This document shows positions 23,916 to 34,245 of a DNA stretch of 64,000 nucleotides, piece after piece (the stretch's first letter is position 1; every line of letters begins with the position of its first letter). The translations under genes were made by a program, and so were the position numbers. Origin of the DNA: Temnothorax longispinosus (taxonomy: Eukaryota > Arthropoda > Insecta > Hymenoptera > Formicidae); NCBI RefSeq assembly GCF_030848805.1, contig NC_092363.1, positions 17,888,600-17,952,599 on the forward strand, given 5' to 3'. Under the pieces are notes generated by a model. That model was not told the DNA's origin. It ran no database searches and worked only from the letters and a program-made list of their open reading frames with translations.

Positions 23916-24890
23916 AATTCGCGCACGCAGAAAAGTCCTGAAGAATTTTGATGAATTACTAACTTTAATCTAACACACAATAAGCCCGAAGAATGACAAT
24001 ACGAGACTTTTACTTTTATAGAAAAAAAAAGGGAAATAAAAACAACTGTTCTTACTACTTATTTATCGCATTCTCTTGTATTTTTCATTAATTGTGCGCA
24101 GAATCAAATTTTATTCGTTTTTCTACAAAAAAAGGGAAACGAACAAAATTACGAAATAAGTGGCAGGAATCCCGGGGACCCCAATGCCATAATTGAGGGT
24201 TAATAACAGGCGACCGGCGCACGTCATAACGCCTAACGACGACACGACGGTGCCTCGTGGGTCACCCAGGGCTGTCAGGCTAGGCTATCACGTTCTCTCT
24301 CCCTCGTCCCTTCTCTCTCCATCTTTCCCTCTGTCCATCGCCGGCTGTTACACAGCCGGGACAGACTTCACCGGTTCACAACTATGCGCCTAAGCGGCAA
24401 GGCCTTTGAAGAAGGCGGTGTGCGCCGCGTGTGCGCGCCTTACCTTTCCCCCCGTTCAGGGATCATCCCGAACCCTCGGCTCTTCGTTCTTTTGCCTATC
24501 GTCCGTCTTACATCACGCGTCATCGGTCGACTCGCTTCCCCGTGGGCACGTTACCCACGTCGACGTAGGCTCTCGCGCTATCTTCGCGTTCGCGCGCGTG
24601 GAATGCGGCCGGTAAATAAATAAATTGAACACCGATTCCCCCCCCCCTCCACCCCGCGCCCGAGAGACTGTCAACAGACTGAGCCCCCGTCGTCGGAGCG
24701 ACGACGAGAAAAATCCGGGACATCACCGTCCCCGAGATGGTGACGGGCAACGAAGATGCTTGAGTGATTTGTCCCGCGTATTTGGATATCGATTGTGTGT
24801 GCGCGGCACGCTAGTTATGTTCGAAACGTCGGGCACAGCTGAGAAGTGGAACGCCGCCGTCCCGTCGAGATCGGAGCACGGAGCGACAAA

Positions 24891-27800
24891 ATGAGAGCGC
24901 CGCTCGTGTTTTGCGTCGCGGCAGTTTTTCCCACGATCTTCGTGGCTTCCCGTGGCGACGATGAGGATCACGAGGTAAGTACGAGTCAAACGACTAGATA
25001 GTTATTCCCTTCAAAATTCGTCTTCGATCATGCAGAGATTCGTCATCTGAAGCTAATACAATTTGATCTCTTTTTTTTTCACGGTTCGTCGCTTCAAAAT
25101 TGTTATTTTTAATTGATACTGATGTCGCTCTTACTTAACTCACCGAAAATAAAATCGCGAATTCAATTTGCAGACAGAATAGAAAATAATTCGTGTAAAG
25201 TAATCAAGCCGGCAATACAAAGCCCGCCCGGGCTCTTTTATACGTGCAGATTTATCCGAAATTCTTTCTCAGTAGGTCATCGTTGTGTAACACCCTTGAA
25301 ATATTATCTATTATCAAACTTCAATTTAATACACCTAATGCACCTAATAATCTAACGATTGGCGGTATTTTTTCTTTTATTTTAAAGCGTGTTAACATTC
25401 GACTTGAGATTTTACAGAAAACGAATATTATTCGAAACTAAAAAATTTTTGGAAGCTGAAATATCTCGAAAATCTCGAGATGTACTGAAAATCTTGATAT
25501 ATATATTATGTATTTATTATGTATCATAATGAGAAAATGCATTTTTACTTTCATAACATCTTACGTTATGTCGTTTCAATCTACTTCTTATTTTATGCAA
25601 AGATAACAGTTTATTTTTAAGAATCTTAAATGTTTTATTCGGGAAATATCTAGGCTTCCGAAATATTGGAGATCGTCCAAATTCTCTCAAGATTTCCAAG
25701 AATTTTCAAATTCAACGACGAGTTTCGAGGCACATCAAGTTTTTACGACTGAAAACGCTTTGAAAATCCTCGTATAAGCACTCGGAACGTCGTTAGTCGA
25801 GAATATATCCCGTGGGCTGCAAGGACTCGCACTTGGTCCTTATTTGACCATCCCGCTCGTCATCCTTCCTCTCGTGATTTTCACTCGAAAATCTCCGTTT
25901 TTCGCTACCGGCCAGGCGGCTACGCCATTGACGGGAAACGATCTTGCGGCATGCTGTTTCTCAGAAGTAAACACTCTGCCCCTCCGGCTCCCGGGGATCG
26001 TCGTTTCTCTTCTTCTCCGCCTCCACGTTCTTCTTATCCACACGTCAAACGCTTGCCGTCCTTTGATGTCGCTCCGACTGCTCCGACACCGTATTAGCCT
26101 TTTACGTGTATCGCGCACAGTCATCGCCGGTCATCGATCTCTCCGTTTTTGACGAATCGCCTCTTGATACGCGCGCGAGACATAATTCCCGATAACATTT
26201 AAGGGAAAGGTACCAATACCCGAACACTTAAGCATAGAAAATGTACCAATACCTGAACACGTATCTGTGTCTGGATACCTTTAAAAAAATATAAATTTAT
26301 GAAAATAAACGTTTGGATATTACAACTGAAGTTTCCAACTACAAGAAAAAATACTTTTATCTTTGATTTTAATTCGCGTTATACTTATAAATAATAAAGG
26401 TGTTCGGATATAGGATACATGTTCGGGTATTGGTACCTTTCCCTTATTCATGCAAAAAAAAAAAGAAAGAGAAAACTACGAAACGTTACTTGTCTTTTTT
26501 GACATCAGAGGACCGCCTCGTAATTTGTACGTTCAAGATCATAAAATTCGTCCTCTCCGATCATCTCGCAAAATCAATATGACTTCTGAACTCGCTATCT
26601 TCTTTTTCTCATTGTTTGCAGATACAAAATTCCACGACGACGCGAGATGTCGGGTGTAAGGAAGATTGTACAAAATTGTTGCTCGATCAACTTTTTACGT
26701 CGGCCGTCTCGCCCGACGAGGAGGACGATTACAAACGCAGGGGGAGAGTTCATCCCTCGCGGATCAAACGCCGTGCTACGCATCGTTCTCGTGCGAAGCC
26801 GAACGCGAGATCGAGAAACTCGACGAGGGGACCCGGGCGACGCGATGTCGGTCGCGTTCCTGTTGTAAGATCTTCCAACAAAACCGTTCTCTATGAGAAC
26901 AACGAGAGCGCCGATGCAACGACCCTTTGGAATCGCACGGACGAGAACGGCGACGAGGACGACGCACGGATCTACGTTCGCGAATCTTTTAATTACGATC
27001 CGTTTCACGAAGGACTGGAGTCTCTCCTGGCGAGATTGATCGAGGCGCTGGAGAACAATTCCAGGGAGGACGAGCCCGACATACTCAACTCGAGTGCCAT
27101 CGACGACGCGAGTGGCTTCGACGACGAGGATCGCTGTCAGAAGTGGTTGAACAACCGGGAGAAGATCGAGACAGCCTTTCCGGGTAAAAAAATAAACGAA
27201 AATTTATGGTCGAACTCGCTAAATGAATCTCGTCAGAGTATATGGTTTTTCTCGCGTGGAATTTAACGACGTCCGACGTGTATGTTTTGTGTGCGTGTCC
27301 GCAGGATCCGTCGCCGATCTGCCGGGGTGCCCCTGCCTGTACCCCAACAGCATCTTCTACAACAACCAGATCTGGGACAGCAAGCGGGACAGGAAGTTTC
27401 GGTGGCGCGACGTGAGCCACGACAAGGATCGGATCGCTATCTACAAACCCGGTGCCGTTTATTGCGTGCAGACTCTACCGTCGCAGGAAAACGAGAGCGC
27501 TATCGTGCAGCACTGTTGCTACGATGAAAGCAGGCGGCTGCTGACCCGCGGTTCCGGCGCCGGCACGCCGTACATCGTCAGCCCGGACGTCTCGCCTCTG
27601 CTGCACGACAAGATCGACCTGCTGCCCTGGCGGCTCTGCAAGGGTGACTTCACGAGGTATACGCGGCGTCTCGTGCCGACATCTGGTCTTGTATATATAC
27701 AAATTCGATACGCAACCGAAGTACAAAATCGAATATATTTTAGCGGCACAGGTAACTCTCGAATAACAATTGGTTCCGTACAATTCAAGACTGTAAAATT

Positions 27801-28472
27801 GGTCATTTGATTCCGAGGGATTTAAAACAAAAACTTAAAAAAAAAACCAACATAACTTTATAACATATTTTTTATCAACATATGTTTTATCAACAATACG
27901 TTGATCAAAAAGATAACATAAATAAAAAATAATTTTTTTTACAGTACAATTCAAATACCGTGTTATTCGATGGTCATCTGTATTTTAGTGATTTTAGACT
28001 AGCAATTTTAGCAATTTTATTTTATGTTTTATATGTCCCAATGTGTCTGCCACGGTAGGCCGGCGATATTGAAATTTTTGTAAAACGCTGGCAAAAAAAT
28101 AAATACCATCCAATATAAAATTTTGAATGACAGAAATAGATAATAATGCAGAGTAAAAAGTATGCTGCTCAGCAATTAATACTTTTTCTTTTTAATTATG
28201 CTACACGATATTTATTTTCATTATATGCTATAATAAAAATTTAGCGAACAAATTGTGTGAATAGAGTCATATAAACAGAATGTTCATTACCATTCAATTC
28301 GCGTAACTGACTCGCTCATATATTCTTATGTACTTAACAAAGAGGCACACTCTTATGTATTTTACATTGCAGGTACAACGAAGTAAGAATACCGAATAAT
28401 GACAACGACTGCGAGATAAATCCGGATAACGAAGAATATCAACATCAAGTGGAAAGAGCGAAAAATTATTGA
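24891..28472 (+). CDS. Isthmin-like secreted AMOP-domain protein
   Basis: Four exons join in frame: 24891-24974, 26622-27183, 27305-27656 and 28373-28472, giving 365 residues. Exon 1 encodes a signal peptide (LVFCVAAVFPTIFVAS). Exon 2 is a charged, basic then acidic region with no domain I recognise. From about residue 195 the protein matches the AMOP domain of vertebrate isthmins: CQKWLNNREKIETAFPG, LPGCPCLYPN, FRWRDVS, IYKPGAVYC, QHCCYD, LTRGSGAGTP, LPWRLCKGDF and a YNEVRIPNND tail. Isthmins are secreted factors that modulate Nodal/TGF-beta and other signalling in vertebrates. Vertebrate isthmins carry a thrombospondin type 1 repeat before the AMOP domain; none is visible in these exons or in the introns. 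A polyadenylation signal lies at about 28,558-28,563. Confidence 0.87.
24975..26621 (+). other. Intron 1 of the isthmin-like gene
   Basis: A 1.6 kb intron after the signal-peptide exon. It contains one MITE-like inverted repeat (26,200-26,446). I looked for a thrombospondin-repeat exon here and saw none. Confidence 0.6.
26200..26446. mobile_element. MITE-like element with 27-base perfect terminal inverted repeats
   Basis: The left end TAAGGGAAAGGTACCAATAC and the right end GTATTGGTACCTTTCCCTTA are exact complements over 27 bases. A second, diverged copy of the end motif (TGTACCAATACCTGAACA) lies inside the left arm. Total 247 bases, AT-rich, no coding capacity. It is inserted in intron 1 of the isthmin-like gene. 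Confidence 0.8.
27657..28372 (+). other. Last intron of the isthmin-like gene
   Basis: A 716-base AT-rich intron splitting the end of the AMOP domain; the splice restores RYNEVRIPNND. No other feature seen. Confidence 0.8.
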
Positions 28473-28796
28473 GATACAATATTGTCTCTCGATTGTACCA
28501 AAAAAAGCTATACTTGCCTAATCTCCACTTCAATTGTGTTCTAAAAGAGAGTAGCATAATAAATTTATATTTATTTCCTTAAACATTCTAGTTTTATATC
28601 AATAAATACCGTGTTGAAAAGACCACTTAAGAATGCCTACTGTCCATGTAAAAGTTATTTATTTCTCTTGTTATTTCGCGTGGTGACATAAACGTTGTAA
28701 TAATTACTAATCGATTAACCAGCAATGAAATATTAGTGAAATCCTATCTATATTAATGAAAGTTATATATTTTTCTCACTATACGGGAAAAAATGC

Positions 28797-28837
28797 GAAG
28801 AAAAAATATATGCAGTATCACTCGGTGTTCCAAGCTT
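28797..28837 (-). pseudogene. Fragment of a 5S rRNA-derived sequence
   Basis: On the minus strand GCTTGGAACACCGAGTGAT resembles the last 20-25 bases of 5S rRNA and is followed by a T-rich run. The flank (GCGAAGAAAAAAT on the plus strand) resembles the flank of the full copy at 29,343. This suggests a duplicated and decayed copy, though it is short. Confidence 0.4.
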
Positions 28838-29342
28838 CATGCATTTATAATTTATATTTAGAAAAATAACTAACCGAGATAGAAATAAATAAAATCTCTT
28901 GTTTCTCTCTCATATATCACATAGCTACCGATATTACGTTCTATAATGCAACGTTATATTATATTTTCAAGTCATACTTTTTTATCAAACTCTTTTTTGC
29001 TGCAATATATCTTGTGTTTTTCGAGAACTTGAATAGGACAATCAACAGCATCTTCTCTGACATATCAGCATTTTTTATTACTGCTTCTACGCCCGACGTT
29101 TTAATCGTCCCTCCATCTCCCATTTGTAAATAGAGCATTGAAATATTCTTAATGTTTGGACGATTATTTTAAATAAATTATTACAAACTGTTTTAACATA
29201 TATTATGTGTTTTATAAAATTTTTCTCATTTTATGTAATAACAAATATCATAAAAATTGTTGACTAGGTAATGAAATGCAAAATAATATAGCAACCTGAA
29301 AGGTACTCATTTTTTCGTAATGAGAAAAACGCGAAAAAAAAT

Positions 29343-29463
29343 GTTAACATCACACGGTGTTCCCAAGCGGTCACCCATCCAAGTACTAACCGTGCTCAAC
29401 GTTGCTTGACTTCAGTGATCGGACGAGAACTGGTATTTTAAAAACGTGATTTGGATGTTAACG
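29343..29463 (-). rRNA. 5S rRNA gene or pseudogene, divergent
   Basis: The minus strand reads through a 5S-like molecule of about 121 bases. Its well-conserved blocks include TTCTCGTCCGATCAC, AAGTCAAGCAACGTT (A-box region), TTAGTACTTGGATGGGTGAC and CGCTTGGGAACACCG (C-box region). The two ends, GTTAACATC and GATGTTAAC, pair perfectly as helix I although both differ from the usual sequence. A run of eight T follows the 3' end, as expected of a Pol III terminator. The region corresponding to helix III/loop A near the 5' end is more diverged (CACGTTTTTAAAATACC). It may be a functional variant, a pseudogene, or the head of a 5S-derived SINE. Confidence 0.75.
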
Positions 29464-30117
29464 CCAACATGGTTCTTATTTGTGGATATAGCTCTATTAT
29501 TTCCAAACTTTATTTTTGTTATAAATGTTATAAAAATCATTATTTGATCAAAGCAGTAAAGTCATGAAATCTTTCCTTTATATGAAAACGTTGCCTTGCG
29601 ACGCTGACCTTTTAGGAGAGAATTTAGCGTCTTTGTGACTCCAATTATTACATTTACATTAAAAATAACTTATTATTGAGCTAATGAACAACGGATAACA
29701 AATGCAAAATCAAATGTCTCTTAAATTTCCTTATCATATCCCGTTCGATGAGTGAATCAGATCAAACGTGAATTAAACGCGAACGAACAATACTGGACAT
29801 TCTGTTCTCATGACCGTTCAATCGTTGGTCGCTTAGTGTAGACACGCCTTAAAACGGACAAGAGCAGGGAAAGACTTCCCTAGTAGCATCTTCCCTAAAT
29901 AAAATGATGGCGAAGACGGAGAGAGGAAACAACCCAAACCTGAAAGAAATTTTCTTTCAAACAGATAGTGTTCAGTAATCTGACTTATCTGACTGTGTTA
30001 CACCGTTAAATAAGCGAATTGACAATTTGCAATAATTCTTGGAATATTTTTTGTTTTCTCATCTCAAAAACTATAACAAGTCAAGGAATATTCAGAGTCT
30101 CCTCCTACATAATATCT

Positions 30118-30118
<1 letters not shown>

Positions 30119-30159
<41 letters not shown>

Positions 30160-30162
30160 ATT
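30119..30162. repeat. CA/TA/TG microsatellite
   Basis: CACACACA followed by a run of TA units and then TGTGTGT, so the whole block is also self-complementary. Confidence 0.9.
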
Positions 30163-30253
30163 TATGTACACATGTACATTTATTCTAGACACATGTAAAA
30201 AAATATGTGGCTGTATGTGTGAGTGCAGGACGAGAGTGTAGTCGGTCGTCATG

Positions 30254-30269
30254 GTTACCGCTTGCAAAC
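30254..30269 (+). promoter_or_regulatory. X-box-like (RFX) motif upstream of IFT43
   Basis: A perfect RFX half-site GTTACC is followed after four bases by GCAAAC, one base off GGCAAC/GGTAAC. It lies about 130 bases before the IFT43 start codon. The four-base spacer is longer than the usual one to three. Confidence 0.35.
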
Positions 30270-30397
30270 GTGAGACAGCAGCGGTTATACACTTGTCAAA
30301 TGTACCGTAAGCTCCGACTCGGAGTGGCTTACAACGCAGGAGCATTCACCCGGACGCTTGGACGCATTGTTTTAATGCCGCGTGACTGATAAACAGA

Positions 30398-32436
30398 ATG
30401 GATTGGGCCACCGACCTCGAGATCACTTCGAAGAAGGTAATTTCAGAAGATCTTAGAAAGTCAGCTAAGAATTTGATATTTCTAAGGAACTCCGAACGAC
30501 TGCTACAGTTAAACTTAAGTATGAAGTGCACCGATTAATTTGCAGCTGCTGCCTCGCCTAGGTAGGCGCGCAGGTCAGAGTAATTTGGAGGAGAAGTCTG
30601 ACGATGATCCTCTGGAGAGCCCTATATCCTTCTCGTCTGGGAAGTCTGTATCTGTGCAAAGACCGATAGTTCCACCTCGGTCGAGGAAAACCGGCTGGGG
30701 CGATGAATTGAAAAGCGGCAAGTAAGTAAGCTCTAAACTCAAATACAGAGCTAACGCGAGTTTAAGACTCATGGATGTACGAGCAATACAAATTTTCAAT
30801 GTTTCCCCCCTTTTTTCTCCAGTGTGCAGTAAAACTGTTCGTGCCCGTGCGGCACACTTCGCATCTAGTGTCTCAAAAAGAGATAAAAAGTTTACTGCAT
30901 AAATAGTTGAATTGCATATAAGTGAGAGTAAAAAGGAGTAAAAAGTATTGAAAAATTTTTATCGCATATAAATATGTACATCCGTCCCAAGAGATTCATG
31001 TAAGGTTTATTATGGTTTGTAATATAAGTGAATCAATCGATTTACAACTTATGTATTCTGCAAGTAATAAAAATAAGTTTGAATCGTTTACAAAGTGGAG
31101 TTTACAAATGGATTAAAATAAATTTGTTAATTTTTAAGTACAACCAGTTAAGCAATTCCTTTTTCATTATACAGATCAAGGGCGGCGCCAAACGTCATTG
31201 AACAGTGAGTACAATTCATAAAAATGAAGAGTCAGATATTTAGCTATTGACGAACTATTTCTTAGGGAGCGTTTTCGAATGCTTGACAAGGAGCAGCAAG
31301 AAGACGGTGAGCTGATTCAAAACGAGTTGTATTAAGAGCTTGTACATTACTTAATTTACTATTCAATTAGAAATTCTATCTCCCACTTAGATCAATCCCT
31401 TATAGAAATTTAATACTGTGAGTGATTATTTGGCTAGTAATTAATTACTTATTTTGAGTATTAAAATAATTAAAAACAGTACTTTTAATACTCGAAATAA
31501 GTAATTAATCACTAGCCAAATAATCACTTACAGTATTAAATTTCTGTAAGGGATCTTTCATTAATATAATCTTCTAACATTGATAAAAAGAGAAAGGCAT
31601 GGAAAAATTTAGATAGTTATTATTTCTTTTCATCACTCACTTTTTCTTCAGTATTATTGATCTTTTGTATTTGTAGATATTCCAGTTATACCTGATTTAG
31701 ATGAAATTCAGGAAGATAATATCTCGTCTGAGATTGCAAGCGCTCCTATGTAAGTGTGTTCTCTTCTTATTATTTTTTATTATTTTAAGATATCCATAAA
31801 AAATTGTATTAAAATTCCTATATGAAACTCGCGTATGAAAATAATATATAATTATAATTCTAAATGCAAAAATATTAAAATAATTAATATCCATTTCTAT
31901 CAACGCAAGTTAATTTTAATCTCGGTTTAACTTACCTGTCATCTTTTCCTAGTTCTTAAGAATTAGAAAAAGATAGAAAGTAAGTTAAACCGAGATTAAA
32001 ATTAATCTACATTGGTAGAAATAGGCATAAGTCTTTCGTATAATGTTAAGAGAGAAGAGAATTATCTTGAAAATTATAAATTATAAGTGTCTGTTTTGCG
32101 AGAATTGTTTTGTTTATTCTATTTGCTATTTTATTATTCTATAATCATGTGAATAATGTTATTTATTTCATTTAAAGAAAAAGTTTCTTTGTATCTTGGG
32201 ATATTATTTTTAGAGTCAACGCAAATAGAGTGACTGCGTACGAGGAATTGGACACTGATCTGGTGAAAAATGCTGCATACACATCGTTGGACGGCGTCAG
32301 CCTTTCTCTCCTCGCGGATAAGCTGTACAATGAAAATTTAGTGAAGGAACCGGACGAAGTTTGGAACTGGAATCTACTTTTCACGCAAATTTCTTCGGAG
32401 ATCAATAGCGAGACGCAAAAGAAGATTGAGGCCTAA
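30398..32436 (+). CDS. IFT43: Intraflagellar transport protein 43
   Basis: Six exons join in frame: 30398-30436, 30546-30721, 31175-31204, 31266-31306, 31677-31749 and 32214-32436, giving 193 residues. The N-terminal half is charged and probably disordered (GRRAGQSNLEEKSDDDP, RKTGWGDELK). The conserved C-terminal half is typical of IFT43: DIPVIPDLDEIQED, VNANRVTAYEELDTDLV, AYTSLDGVSLSLLADKL and DEVWNWNLLFTQISSE. IFT43 is a peripheral subunit of the IFT-A complex that carries cargo back along the axoneme; in insects cilia are found only in sensory neurons and sperm. Introns 4 and 5 each carry a MITE-like element. IFT57 follows on the same strand 2.3 kb downstream. An AAATAAA lies about 110 bases after the stop. 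Confidence 0.9.
31395..31554. mobile_element. MITE-like element in IFT43 intron 4
   Basis: Two arms of about 70 bases (ATCCCTTATAGAAATTTAAT... and ...ATTAAATTTCTGTAAGGGAT) are near-perfect inverted complements with a centre of about 15 bases. Total 160 bases, almost a pure foldback, with no coding capacity. Confidence 0.8.
31891..32025. mobile_element. MITE-like element in IFT43 intron 5, copy 2 of a two-copy family
   Basis: Arms of about 45 bases with ends CCATTTCTATCAACG and TTGGTAGAAATAGG and inner core AATCTCGGTTTAACTTAC/GTAAGTTAAACCGAGATT. The same core and ends occur in diverged form at 8,867-8,986, so this is a family with at least two members in the window. Confidence 0.75.
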
Positions 32437-32808
32437 AGATGCGTCAGATCGCGAGTTTGAAATAAAAATGAAAATTGTGGGTATAAAATAACGCGTTATT
32501 GTTATATCATTCATTGATATTTGTACATTGTTTTCTTGATATTTTGGAAATAAACTTAAAAATTAATCTAATCATTGCTGCGCAACCTAATCTCCCAAAT
32601 CCAACTCTACAAAAATGTGAAACGTTTTCTTCTCTCGCAAGAAAGTAAAAATACCTAAATCATAACATAATTTAACACCGATTTAAGACTTTTGTTCACT
32701 CATTACAGCTATTTTGGACTAATGATGTCAGAAGCGGGATAATACATCATAAAAATTCTTGCAACATTAAAATAAAAACGTCTTTCAATAAAATAGCGTT
32801 TGTAGCTG

Positions 32809-32884
32809 CCCAGATAACATGCATGTTGCATAAGACGTTGTAGATATCTTTACGACGTCTTATGCAACATGCATATTATCTGGG
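32809..32884. repeat. 76-base hairpin with 30-base arms
   Basis: Left arm CCCAGATAACATGCATGTTG and its continuation pair with the right arm over 30 bases with one mismatch; the loop is 16 bases. Structure and length suit either a tiny foldback transposon remnant or a microRNA-like precursor; the sequence alone does not decide. Confidence 0.7.
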
Positions 32885-33210
32885 TGATAAAATAGACTTG
32901 TAAAATATATTAAAAACTCTCCTTTTGTTTGTAATCAATAAATAACCTACATATATGTCGAATTGAATAGTGCCTGATCAAGGACGAAAACAAATTGTTT
33001 GATAGCTGCAGAATTGAAATAAAAATTTTCGCTCTCATATATTAAATTATAATAAAATAGGAGTCTTCAGTATATAATTAAATATATATTACAATTATTG
33101 TATAAAAATATAAAGACACAAAACGAAAAATGATACTGTAAGAAGTTATAAGAATAATTTAGCTTTTTAACATTGTTTTTCGTGTCTTGTAATTCACAAT
33201 TTTGCCAAGT

Positions 33211-33408
33211 ATGACGTTGCGCGTACTATCAACGCGGAATGCGGACTTGGCAGTCGAGCCAGCAATAGTCTTCGAGAGATCAAAAAGGATCAAGGTTGAA
33301 GAGCAAAATAGTTTTAAAATCGTGAAAAAATCAAGTTTTAAAAAGCAAAAAATGGCATGCCGCAATCTGCGGTGCCTGCATATGGAAGCGACAAATTACC
33401 TCGTTTGA
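33211..33408 (+). CDS. Small uncharacterised open frame
   Basis: 65 codons from the ATG at 33,211, encoding a hydrophilic protein with a basic stretch (ERSKRIKVEE, KKSSFKKQK). The opposite strand is also open. I recognise no family, see no splice signals that extend it, and it may be chance. It is listed only because its composition is more protein-like than that of the other orphan frames nearby. Confidence 0.15.
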   Translation: MTLRVLSTRNADLAVEPAIVFERSKRIKVEEQNSFKIVKKSSFKKQKMACRNLRCLHMEATNYLV

Positions 33409-34229
33409 CCTATTCGATTTACCCCCCAATTTGGAAATCGCGGTACTTCGAGGAGTGACGTGAAGACTCGGACCGTGCAGGCGTGCAAATCCGTGGTCGT
33501 GAGACGAGCCACGAACATGCATGCGCAATCGGGAGTCTGACCACTCAAAGCTACTTGAAGCTTACGACAACGTGACAACACCCACTGAGCAGATCTGCCA
33601 AGCTCTACGATAAGCGATCAATGTTCAGTTGTGCCATCACTAGCACACGCTTCCGAAGGTACGGGCTCGCCAGGCGCTATATAAACGAACTCTACCGATC
33701 TAGGAGCACGTGCGAGAAACGGGCGAGTTCTCTTCTCGATACCGCGGACGAGTATGCCGCGATCGAAAATCGTCCCGCGTACCTTCGCAAAATGTTACGC
33801 GAACGCGGAACGTCATTATCGCATCGTTAACAACAATTTCGCGATTATTATCTAAAAAATCGGACGCAGCGAAGACCGGTCTTTAAGATAATGGCCATCT
33901 AGTGGCAGACCGTCGCTTCTTCTTTGTCATGTTAAAAAGAAAAAAAACAAAGCGCTGTGCGTAGCACAACATCGGCTGATCGCTGAACTATCGCTGAAAC
34001 CACGCTGAATGGTTGAACGCAGGCGCGTGAAGAATGAATGAATAATGCCACGAGTTCGACGCAATGTCAAAAATGTAATTGGAAAGCAAGAAACTGCGGA
34101 GATGATGAGCGAACGTTTAGAAAATAGTCACGGGACTATTAGTGAGAATTGAACCGACGAGATTTTTCGTTTAAATCAGCGTGACTTCTCGATGATCGAT
34201 TCCCGATTGATCGCCCACTGTACGTTTGT

Positions 34230-34245
34230 GTTGCCTTTCGGCAAC
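34230..34245 (+). promoter_or_regulatory. X-box-like (RFX) palindrome upstream of IFT57
   Basis: GTTGCC-TTTC-GGCAAC: two perfect RFX half-sites facing each other, about 345 bases before the donor of the likely first IFT57 exon. RFX factors drive ciliary genes through X-boxes in animals. The four-base spacer differs from the usual one to three. Confidence 0.5.

Larger units (their letters stand above)
20078..24890. other. Intergenic region between Admp and the isthmin-like gene
   Basis: Apart from the DnaJ pseudogene, the inverted-repeat element and a tandem duplication (listed separately), I see no gene. The first part should include the Admp 3' UTR. The stretch from about 24,200 to 24,890 is CpG-rich and directly precedes the isthmin-like start codon, so it is the likely promoter and 5' UTR. 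The frames near 22,830-23,224 on both strands are short and have no domain. Confidence 0.45.
28473..30397. other. Intergenic region between the isthmin-like gene and IFT43
   Basis: Contains the 3' UTR of the isthmin-like gene, a fragment resembling the 3' end of 5S rRNA (about 28,797-28,837), a complete 5S-like sequence (29,343-29,463), a CA/TA microsatellite and, close to the IFT43 start, an X-box-like motif. No protein gene seen. Confidence 0.5.
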
